Source of the DNA: Arthrobacter sp. Marseille-P9274
Lineage (GTDB): Bacteria > Actinomycetota > Actinomycetes > Actinomycetales > Micrococcaceae
Length of the DNA stretch: 64,000 bases
Direction of reading: 5' to 3'
Assembly: GCF_946892675.1 (NCBI RefSeq)
Contig: NZ_CAMPOV010000002.1
Coordinates: forward strand, 310,001-374,000
The position numbers were made by a program, and so were the translations under genes. Of the stretch, positions 49,434 through 56,352 are shown piece after piece. The notes beneath the pieces are model-generated. The model saw nothing but the letters and a program-made list of their open reading frames with translations, had not been told where the DNA came from and did not search any database. Each line of letters opens with the position of its first letter. Position 1 is the stretch's first letter.

Positions 49434-50891
49434 ATGAGCACTTCCGAATCCCTGCGCAACAACCAGCCGGAGCCCAAAACGGCGCCGGGCGCCGAACCGG
49501 GCACGCCCGAGGGCAAGCGCACGCTCAACCGCGCCATCCTCGGCTCGGCCCTGGGCAACGCCGTCGAATGGTTCGACTACGGCGTGTACGGCTACCTGAC
49601 GATCTTCATGGCGGTGAACTTCTTCGGTTCGGAGGAGGGCGACGGCGGCCTCGGCGTCACGCTGACCCTCGCCACCCTCGCGCTGTCCTTCCTGGTCCGT
49701 CCGCTCGGCGGCATCATCCTCGGGCCGCTCGGCGACAAGGTCGGCCGGCAGAAGGTCATGGTGCTGACGGTGATGATGATGACCCTGGCCACCGGTGCCA
49801 TCGGCCTGCTGCCCACGCTGCAGACCGTCGGCGCCCTGGCCCCGGTCCTGCTGCTCCTCTGCCGGCTGGTACAGGGCTTCTCCGCAGGCGGCGAGTACGG
49901 CGGCGCCGCGGTCTACATGGCCGAATCCGCCCCGGACCGACGCCGCGGCTTCCTCGGCTCCTTCCTGGAATTCGGCACCACCGTCGGCTTCATGCTGGCC
50001 GCCGTCGTCTGCACCACGCTGATCACCGTAGCCGGCGAGCAGGCCGTCCAGGACGGACTCTGGCGCATCCCGTTCCTGCTGACCATCCCGCTCGGCCTGA
50101 CCGCGCTGTGGATCCGCACCCGGTTGGGCGAAGCCCCGGTCTTCTCCGAGGCCTCCGCACAGCACGAGACCACCCGTTCCCCGCTGCGCCACGTGATCGT
50201 CCACAACTGGCGCCAGATCCTCGTCCTCGCCGGCTTCGTGGTGCTGCTCAATGTCGCGTTCTACCTGATCCTCGGCTACATGCCGACCTACCTGAGCGGA
50301 CAACTCGGCCACAGCACGGCCCAGGGCAACTGGATGCTGGTGGGCATCATGGCGCTGATGCTGGTGGCGATCCCGCCGATGGGCGCGCTGTCCGACCGCG
50401 TCGGCCGCAAGCCGCTGCTGCTGGCAGCCGCCGCCGGGTATGCGCTGCTCTCGGTCCCCGCCATCATGCTCCTCGGCATCCCCAACCTGCTGCTGCAGTT
50501 CGTCGGCCTGGCCGTCCTCGGCCTGCTGCTGGTGGTCCTGGTCTCCTCGGTCTCCTCCACCCTGCCCGCGCTGTTCCCCACCGCCGTGCGCTACAGCGGC
50601 TTCGCCATCGGCTACAACTTCTCGACGGCGTTCTTCGCCGGCCCGTCCCAGACCGTCGCCAACCAGCTGATCGAAACCACCGGCAACCAGCTCGTGCCCG
50701 GCTGGTACATGGCCATCGCCGGCGTCATCGGCTTCGTCAGCATCCTCTGCATGCGCGAGACCTCGCAGGCCACCCTGCGCGGCGAAGAACTCCCCGGCCT
50801 CCCGGAATCCACCGGGCTGCCCAGCCTGCGGCATGTCGAGTTCAACCGCGAGGACGCCCGCGCCCGCCGCGAGGCCTTCCACAGCGCCTAG
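49434..50891 (+). CDS. MFS transporter, metabolite:H+ symporter (ProP-like)
   Basis: A 485-residue 12-helix MHS-family symporter. The ProP-type opening is LGNAVEWFDYGVYGYLTIFM, then FLVRPLGGIILGPLGDKVGRQKVM, LCRLVQGFSAGGEYGGAAVYMAE, RRRGFLGSFLEFGTTVGF and GALSDRVGRKPLLL. ProP proteins take up proline, betaine and ectoine. As the last gene of the operon, 9 bp after the M20 gene, it likely imports the operon's substrate, which fits the ectoine reading. Terminator at 50899. Confidence 0.9.
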   Translation: MSTSESLRNNQPEPKTAPGAEPGTPEGKRTLNRAILGSALGNAVEWFDYGVYGYLTIFMAVNFFGSEEGDGGLGVTLTLATLALSFLVRPLGGIILGPLGDKVGRQKVMVLTVMMMTLATGAIGLLPTLQTVGALAPVLLLLCRLVQGFSAGGEYGGAAVYMAESAPDRRRGFLGSFLEFGTTVGFMLAAVVCTTLITVAGEQAVQDGLWRIPFLLTIPLGLTALWIRTRLGEAPVFSEASAQHETTRSPLRHVIVHNWRQILVLAGFVVLLNVAFYLILGYMPTYLSGQLGHSTAQGNWMLVGIMALMLVAIPPMGALSDRVGRKPLLLAAAAGYALLSVPAIMLLGIPNLLLQFVGLAVLGLLLVVLVSSVSSTLPALFPTAVRYSGFAIGYNFSTAFFAGPSQTVANQLIETTGNQLVPGWYMAIAGVIGFVSILCMRETSQATLRGEELPGLPESTGLPSLRHVEFNREDARARREAFHSA

Positions 50892-50898
50892 GCCAACC

Positions 50899-50933
50899 GC
50901 CCGCCGCCGGCCCGACAGGGATCGGCGGCGGGC
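50899..50933. terminator. Hairpin terminator after the MFS gene
   Basis: GCCCGCCGCCG and CGGCGGCGGGC are exact eleven-base arms around a 13-base loop, 7 bp after the MFS stop codon, followed by TTCG. It closes the 39.8-50.9 kb operon. Confidence 0.78.
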
Positions 50934-51037
50934 TTCGCCGAGCCTGCCGCACCGCACGTTCCGCCGTCCCCGCCAACCCGCTCACGATGCGGAGCCTGCC
51001 AACCCACCCCGAGGGCACCCGCCCTAAGCTGGGTAGC

Positions 51038-51610
51038 ATGACGGCGACGTTCGCATACCAAGTGGAGATCCTGCATCTGCTGGTCTCCCCGCGCCATGCC
51101 TACTTCGGCCGCGCCCGGGACGGCGCCGCCGACGTCCCCACCTCGGACCTCGACCAGGTCGAGGTGGTCGCAGGGAAAGGCATCGTCGGCGACCGCTTCT
51201 TCGGCAAGGCCGCGCACATGGACGCAGCGGTCACGCTCATGGCCATCGAGGCTCTCGAGTCCATCGCCGCCGAGCTGGAGGCGGTGCCCTTCGACCCGCT
51301 CCTGGCCCGGCGCAACGTGATCCTCAGAGGTGCCCAGCTCGCCCCGCTGGTCGGCCAGGAATTCACCCTGGAATCCGGGGGCGACTCCGTCACCCTGCGC
51401 GGCGGCCGGCAGGCCCACCCCTGCGTCTGGATGGACCGGATGCTGGCTCCCGGAGCCCATGCCGCGATGCGCGGACGAGGCGGCATTCGCTGCCAGCCCC
51501 TGGCCGGCGGTCTCCTCCATCGCGGTCCGGCGACGCTCCTGAGCCCCGTCCCGTTGGAGCCCGAAGAGGCTGGCGCCCAGGCCCTGCCCAGGAAGACACG
51601 GCTGCCCTAA
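51038..51610 (+). CDS. MOSC domain protein
   Basis: A 190-residue MOSC-type protein. Domain features are VEILHLLVSPRHAYFGR, GKGIVGDRFFGK (the G-x-x-GDR segment of MOSC folds), LARRNVILRGAQLAPLVGQEF and HPCVWMDRMLAPG with the conserved Cys in HPC. MOSC domains bind sulfur carrier or molybdenum cofactor. Stand-alone bacterial forms such as YiiM act in reducing N-hydroxylated compounds. It stands alone between a terminator and a repeat-rich gap. Confidence 0.82.
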   Translation: MTATFAYQVEILHLLVSPRHAYFGRARDGAADVPTSDLDQVEVVAGKGIVGDRFFGKAAHMDAAVTLMAIEALESIAAELEAVPFDPLLARRNVILRGAQLAPLVGQEFTLESGGDSVTLRGGRQAHPCVWMDRMLAPGAHAAMRGRGGIRCQPLAGGLLHRGPATLLSPVPLEPEEAGAQALPRKTRLP

Positions 51611-51730
51611 CCAGCGAAAACCAGCCCAGCCAGCCTGCAGCCCGCGAAAACCGGGCCAAAACCAACCGGCGGCCCGCGAAAACCAGCCCCCTAGCCAGCC
51701 AGCAGCCAGCCTGCAGCCAGCCCCAGCTAA
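51611..51730. repeat. Low-complexity direct repeats between convergent genes
   Basis: GCGAAAACC occurs three times at 51614, 51644 and 51676, a period of about 31 bases, and AGCCAGCCTGCAGCC occurs at 51704 and 51718-related position 51690-51718, with an exact copy at 51628-51642. The stretch is rich in CCAGC steps and has no coding potential. It may be a degenerate tandem repeat. Confidence 0.75.
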
Positions 51731-51751
51731 CGCGTCATTATCGGCCGCTAA

Positions 51752-52345
51752 TTACCCGCCGCCCCTGAGCCGCCGCCACCAGGTCCGCTTGGGCTCCGGC
51801 TCGGGTTCCGCCGGGGTCGCCGCGCGCCGGGCCTCGCGGCGCTCCTGCCAGCGCCGGACCTCCCCGTCCACGTCGCGCGTCTTCGTGATGACCGGCGGAC
51901 CGCCCTGGAGCTGGCGCCGGGCGTCGATGACCCGGGCGTTGAAGTCCTCGACGATCTCGCGGACCTGCTTCTCGGTGTACACGCGGTCCAACGTGGCGTC
52001 GAGTTCGGCATCCTCGGTGCGCAGCAGGATCGCCTTCGGCCCCAGCCCGGTCAGGTTCTCGCGCTGGATCAGCCCCTTGACCCACCAGTCCGGATCGTTC
52101 CCCTGCCCCAGCCCGGGGATCGGCTTGCCCGCGTACTTCAGGTTGTCGAACTCGCCGCGGGCCATCGCGTCGCGGATCAGGTAGTCCGCCCTGGCGGCGC
52201 TGCCGAGCTTGCGCCGCTTCTCCTCGAGCTCCTCCTCCGCGGCCGCGGCCTGCGCCTCCGCGGCGCTGCCGCCCGAGGCCCGCACGGAACGCACCTCGGC
52301 CGCCCGTTCCAGCCGCCGCTTGTATTCGTCGGACGCCCTGCCCAT
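51752..52345 (-). CDS. DUF1992 (DnaJC28-like) protein
   Basis: A 197-residue protein. The DUF1992 core is clear: DYLIRDAMARGEFDNLKYAGKPIPG, DPDWWVKGLIQRENLTGLGPKAILL and REIVEDFNARVIDARRQ. N-terminal coiled-coil-like Glu/Arg-rich helices and a Trp/Arg-rich tail (WWRRL) flank it. The family is related to the C-terminal part of DNAJC28; its function in bacteria is unknown. It has no J domain. Confidence 0.87.
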   Translation of the reverse strand: MGRASDEYKRRLERAAEVRSVRASGGSAAEAQAAAAEEELEEKRRKLGSAARADYLIRDAMARGEFDNLKYAGKPIPGLGQGNDPDWWVKGLIQRENLTGLGPKAILLRTEDAELDATLDRVYTEKQVREIVEDFNARVIDARRQLQGGPPVITKTRDVDGEVRRWQERREARRAATPAEPEPEPKRTWWRRLRGGG

Positions 52346-52389
52346 CAGGCCACTCGCCTCCAGCTATCTCGAGGTTGCCGGTTCGCCCG

Positions 52390-53136
52390 TTACGCTACCG
52401 GCTCCGCAGCCGCGCCCGCGGCACCCGGCACCACGCCGCCGTCGTTCTCCGTTGCGTTCTCCAGCGCCCGCATGCTGCTGGAAATCTTCTCCACCGCATC
52501 GTCCATGTGGTGTGCCAGCAGCTTGTGGAACAGCGGCACGTTCGCCGCCCCGATCGCATCGGCGATGGCCTCGTGCTCGGCCAGCCGGTCCTCCGGGGTG
52601 TAGCCGGTGTCCTCGAGCGCCGCCATGCACATCCGGGTCTCCGTCATCAACGTCTGGTGCATGCGCGAGAGCCGGCCGCTCTCGGCCATCCTGACCAGCA
52701 GCTCGTGGAACTCGATGTCCAGATCGCTCAGGACGCTGCCCCGCTCGCCGGCGGCGACGGCCTGCGCCATCTTGTCCGTCACGGTCCGCAGCGCGGCCGC
52801 AACCTTCTCGTGGATGCCGACGACCTCGATAACCTTCAGCCCGGCGGCGCGTTCGACGGCGGTGCGCGCCAGGTACATGTCGGCAATATCGTCCGGGCCC
52901 AGTTCCGTCACGAAAATGCCGCGGTTCCGTATGCTGACCAGCAGGCCTTCCTGGGTCAGCCGCTGCATCGCCTCGCGCAGCGGCCCCCGGCTGACGCCCA
53001 GCTCGCGGGCCAGGTCCGCCTCGCCGAGCTGCTGGCCCGGCTGCAGTTCGCCGTGCCCGATGGCGTAGCGCAGCTTGCGCGCGATGATGGCCGGCGTGGA
53101 CTCCTGGACCAGCGGCTCGATGAATCGGTGTGCCAT
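52390..53136 (-). CDS. GntR-family regulator, FCD subfamily, probable regulator of the 39-51 kb operon
   Basis: A 248-residue FadR-like repressor. The wHTH is IARKLRYAIGHGELQPGQQLGEADLARELGVSRGPLREAMQRLTQEGLLV and the FCD helical domain carries DIEFHELLVRMAESGR and EHEAIADAI metal/ligand-type histidines. ATTGCAGACAAT at 53196-53207, 60 bp before its start, differs by two bases from the boxes at 39423 and 39737. That predicts autoregulation and control of the ectoine-type operon. Known proteobacterial ectoine clusters use MocR-type EnuR instead. Confidence 0.87.
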   Translation of the reverse strand: MAHRFIEPLVQESTPAIIARKLRYAIGHGELQPGQQLGEADLARELGVSRGPLREAMQRLTQEGLLVSIRNRGIFVTELGPDDIADMYLARTAVERAAGLKVIEVVGIHEKVAAALRTVTDKMAQAVAAGERGSVLSDLDIEFHELLVRMAESGRLSRMHQTLMTETRMCMAALEDTGYTPEDRLAEHEAIADAIGAANVPLFHKLLAHHMDDAVEKISSSMRALENATENDGGVVPGAAGAAAEPVA

Positions 53137-53195
53137 GGGCTTCCTTGCTCTCGGCAGTGGCTGCTGAGCAGGCGCCGGAATGCCGCCGCCTGTCC

Positions 53196-53207
53196 ATTGC
53201 AGACAAT
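53196..53207. promoter_or_regulatory. Operator-like box ATTGCAGACAAT before the GntR gene
   Basis: Shares ATTG and ACAAT arms with the two ATTGTTGACAAT boxes. The spacing and palindrome centre are the same. Confidence 0.5.
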
Positions 53208-53255
53208 CTTACAACTGCTTCGGCGAGCCGGGCCAGAAATGCTTAGCCGCAAAAG

Positions 53256-53301
53256 CGCCGCGGGGCGGATGCACCGGATTCAGTGCGCCCGCCCCGCGGC
53301 G
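53256..53301 (-). terminator. Hairpin terminator of the alanine dehydrogenase gene
   Basis: CGCCGCGGGGCGG plus TGCAC pair with GTGCG and CCGCCCCGCGGCG (19-base arms, two central mismatches). On the minus strand the stem is followed by a TTTT run (53254-53251), a good rho-independent terminator for the gene ending at 53384. Confidence 0.8.
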
Positions 53302-53383
53302 TAGTGGATCTATTGAGTTATGGCCCCAACGAAGTGGTGGGCCCGTGAAGGAATTCAGCCCTAGCCTGGCGAGGAGCTAAGCC

Positions 53384-54502
53384 CTAGGCGTTGACCAGCT
53401 CGCCGGCTTCGGCCAGCTCCAGGCCGAAGGCTTCGGCTACCGAGCGGTGGCGGACCTGGCCTGCCGAGACGTTCAGGCCCGCGGCAAGCGCCGGATCCTT
53501 GGCCAGCGCCGCGTCCACGCCCAGGTCGGCAAGCAGCGCGGCGTAGCGCAGCGTGACGTTGGTCAGCGCGTAGGTGGAGGTGTTTGCCACGGCGCCCGGC
53601 ATGTTGGCCACGCAGTAGAAGAGCGAGTTGTGCACGGTGAAAGTCGGATCCTCGTGCGTGGTCGGCCGGCTGTCGGCGAAGCAGCCACCCTGGTCCACCG
53701 CGATGTCCACCAGGACGCTGCCGGGCTTCATCTTCGCGACCAGCTCGTTGCTGACCAGCTTCGGGGCCTTGGCGCCCGGGATCAGGACAGAGCCGATCAC
53801 GAGGTCAGACTCCACCACGGAACGCTCGACCTCGAGGCTGTTGGAGGCCACGGTCTTCAGGCGCCCGGAGTACTGGGCGTCCAGCTCGCGCAGCCGGTTG
53901 ACGTTGATGTCCAGGATGGTCACGTCCGCGCCCAGGCCCAGCGCCATAGCGGCCGCGTTGGTGCCGGCCACGCCCGCACCCAGCACGGTGACCTTGGCCG
54001 GCCGGACGCCCGGCACGCCGCCGAGCAGCACGCCGGGGCCGCCGGCGGGCTTGGTTAGGGCCGTGGCGCCGACCTGCACGGAGAGCCGCCCGGCGACCTC
54101 GCTCATCGGGGCGAGCAGCGGCAGGGCACCGTTGGCGCTCTGCACGGTTTCATAAGCGATGGCGGTGACGCCCGAGTCGAGCAGCGCACGCGTCAGCTCC
54201 GGCTCGGCGGCCAGGTGCAGGTAGGTGAAGAGAACGAGCCCGTCCCGGAAGTGGCGGTACTCGGAGGCGATCGGCTCCTTGACCTTCATGACCATCTCGG
54301 CCCGTGCCCAGACCTCGTCCGCACCGACCACGATCTCGGCACCGGCAGCGACGTACTCGGCGTCCTCGATGCTGGAGCCAACTCCGGCGCCGGCCTCGAT
54401 CAGCACCTGATGCCCGCGGCCACGCAGTTCGTGCACGCCGGAGGCCGTGATGGCCACGCGGAATTCGTTGTTCTTGATTTCCTTGGGAACGCCGATGATC
54501 AT
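53384..54502 (-). CDS. ald: Alanine dehydrogenase
   Basis: A 372-residue alanine dehydrogenase of standard length. The N-terminal MIIGVPKEIKNNEFRVAITASGVHEL, catalytic Lys in MVMKVKEPIASEY, FTYLHLAAEPELT, the NAD motif VTVLGAGVAGTNAAAMALGLGADV and SGRLKTVAS-type region are diagnostic. It converts L-alanine to pyruvate and ammonia (NAD-linked) or the reverse. It is divergent from the PucR-type regulator, with which it shares a 379 bp control region. Alanine made by transaminases of the neighbouring operon could be a source of substrate. Confidence 0.95.
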   Translation of the reverse strand: MIIGVPKEIKNNEFRVAITASGVHELRGRGHQVLIEAGAGVGSSIEDAEYVAAGAEIVVGADEVWARAEMVMKVKEPIASEYRHFRDGLVLFTYLHLAAEPELTRALLDSGVTAIAYETVQSANGALPLLAPMSEVAGRLSVQVGATALTKPAGGPGVLLGGVPGVRPAKVTVLGAGVAGTNAAAMALGLGADVTILDINVNRLRELDAQYSGRLKTVASNSLEVERSVVESDLVIGSVLIPGAKAPKLVSNELVAKMKPGSVLVDIAVDQGGCFADSRPTTHEDPTFTVHNSLFYCVANMPGAVANTSTYALTNVTLRYAALLADLGVDAALAKDPALAAGLNVSAGQVRHRSVAEAFGLELAEAGELVNA

Positions 54503-54727
54503 CGGGGTGCCTCCGTTTTCGTGGGTGGAATTCTGTGCCGGAACCGGCCGTGAATCAACTGTAGAGGCGGAAATTACGACGCCGGCCGCTCCCCTTCGCG
54601 GGCACCGCGGCGCCGGTTGTGGCAGCGTGCGGCGACCCGCCGCCGTCGTCCGTTCCCGAAGCCGCCATGATCCGCGGATCGGCGCGGAAGATCAGGCCTC
54701 AACCGGTCCCGCCAGCCGAACAGGCGC

Positions 54728-54743
54728 TGTGATGGCTACCACA
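54728..54743. promoter_or_regulatory. CRP/GlxR-like site TGTGA-N6-CCACA
   Basis: TGTGATGGCTACCACA, within a longer exact GCTGTG/CACAGC palindrome (54726-54745). The 379 bp gap 54503-54881 between ald and the PucR gene contains no other gene; this and the palindrome at 54763 are its clearest elements. Confidence 0.5.
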
Positions 54744-54762
54744 GCTATGCTGGAAGCTGCAA

Positions 54763-54776
54763 TCGACAAATGTCGA
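54763..54776. promoter_or_regulatory. Palindrome TCGACA-AA-TGTCGA
   Basis: A perfect six-base inverted repeat with a two-base centre, about 105 bp before the PucR-type start and 20 bp after the CRP-like site. It may be the operator of that regulator for ald and for itself. Confidence 0.45.
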
Positions 54777-54881
54777 GTCGCGGCGCAGCAACTGTCGCCC
54801 GTTGTCTACGTGGCCCGGACCATTCCCGGGCCGCCGTCGACCGGGGCATTGCCGCCAGGATCCGTTTCTACAGGAGAGTGC

Positions 54882-56108
54882 GTGCAGAACCTCAGCACGG
54901 AACAGGCCGTCGAGTCGATCGCCCGGACCCTGGACCACGGCGTCTCCGTGGAGGACCTGGACGGCGACCTGATCGCGTACAGCAGCCACCGAGCCTCGGC
55001 GGACCCGGTGCGGGTGAACTTCCTGCTGACCAAGAAAGTGCCGGAGGACGTCAGCGCCTGGCAGCTCAGCCACGGCATCGCCACCGCCGTGCGGCCCGTG
55101 GTGGTCGGCGCCAACGAATCGCTCGGCATGCTCGGCCGCGTCTGCGTGCCGCTGCTGGTGCGCGGGTTCCGCGTCGGCTACCTCTGGGTCCTGCAGGAAC
55201 CTGGCGAAGCACCCGACTCGATTCTGGCCGGGTTGCCGCAGGTCCGGCCGCTGTTGGACGGCCTGGCCGAGGAACTGCTGGACACCAACACCCCGGAGTC
55301 GGAAGCCCGGCGGCGCCGCGAAGCCCAGTTTCTCGCCGCCTGCGCCGGCGACAGCGCGGCCATCGAGGACGTGGCCGGCTGGCCGGAAATAGGCGGGCGG
55401 GAGCCTTGGGCCCTCGGCGTGGTCATGGAGCGCATTGATGACCCGGACGTGGCGATGGCCGAGCTCGCGGACCCGGAGGCGGCCGTGATGCTCCAGCGCG
55501 TCTCCGCCCTGCAGGCCACCGTCGGCATCCGGCCCGCGCTCTTCAGCGCCGGCGCCCCACAGCATGCCGTGCTGCTCTTCCGCGACCTGGCCGGACGCGC
55601 CGACCACCAGGAGGTGCTCCAGCGCTACAGCCACGAAATCTCGCTGCGCGGCGGGCACCCCGAGCGGCCCGACATGCTGGGCCTCAGCGAACCCTTCACC
55701 GACCTGCGCCGACTGCCGACCGCGTACCGGGAAGCGACGACGGCGGCGCAGGCGGCTTCCGTGGATCCGCGCGTTGGGCATCTGGTCGACTACCGCGACA
55801 CCGGCGTGTATCAGTTCCTTGCCGAGGCCCGCGGGCTCCTGCCGGCCGGATCCGTGCATTTCCGCGAACTCGCCGAGCGGGACCGGAACGGCGAACTGCT
55901 GCCCGTCCTCGAGCTGCTCTACGACACCGACGGCTCGGTCGCCGACGTCGCCGCCGGACTGCACCTGCACCGCAGCAGCGTGTACAACCGGCTGGCCAAA
56001 GTCCGCTCCATCATTGGCGCCGACCCACTCAAAGGCCATACCCGGCTGGAGCTGCACCTCGCCCTCAAAGCCGCCCGGTGGTCCCGCCGCCCGCGCCTCA
56101 CGGAATAA
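54882..56108 (+). CDS. PucR/CdaR-type transcriptional regulator
   Basis: A 408-residue regulator. The middle holds the GGDEF-like CdaR segment (SALQATVGIRPALFSAGAP), and the C-terminal helix-turn-helix is LLPVLELLYDTDGSVADVAAGLHLHRSSVYNRLAKVRSIIGADP, the PucR_2 (HTH_30) signature. GTG 54882 has AGGAG six bases upstream; longer in-frame starts lie in the control region. In actinobacteria such genes often stand opposite ald and activate it in response to alanine. That role fits here. Confidence 0.87.
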   Translation: MQNLSTEQAVESIARTLDHGVSVEDLDGDLIAYSSHRASADPVRVNFLLTKKVPEDVSAWQLSHGIATAVRPVVVGANESLGMLGRVCVPLLVRGFRVGYLWVLQEPGEAPDSILAGLPQVRPLLDGLAEELLDTNTPESEARRRREAQFLAACAGDSAAIEDVAGWPEIGGREPWALGVVMERIDDPDVAMAELADPEAAVMLQRVSALQATVGIRPALFSAGAPQHAVLLFRDLAGRADHQEVLQRYSHEISLRGGHPERPDMLGLSEPFTDLRRLPTAYREATTAAQAASVDPRVGHLVDYRDTGVYQFLAEARGLLPAGSVHFRELAERDRNGELLPVLELLYDTDGSVADVAAGLHLHRSSVYNRLAKVRSIIGADPLKGHTRLELHLALKAARWSRRPRLTE

Positions 56109-56352
56109 GCGGCAGGCTCCCGGCTCCCCCACCCGGCGCCAGTACAACGCATCCCAGGCTGAGAACCCGCGGTGGGTCCGCATCCCGGGCTCAGAGGTCT
56201 GTCCCCTCAACCCCGTTAGGCCTCTGTTCGCGCCTGCCGGCTCGGCGTCCGTGTGAGCCTCCCAGCTCGCAACCGGTGCTTTCCTCCCGGCTTTGTCGGC
56301 CCACGTCCCGCTCTTGTTACGCGCGGGTATTCGGATCCAGAACTCGGTGTAT

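Noticed and set aside
51611-51730. CRISPR array
   Set aside because: The repeated cores are only nine bases, imperfect, with no spacer-like unique segments of equal length, and no cas gene is in the window.
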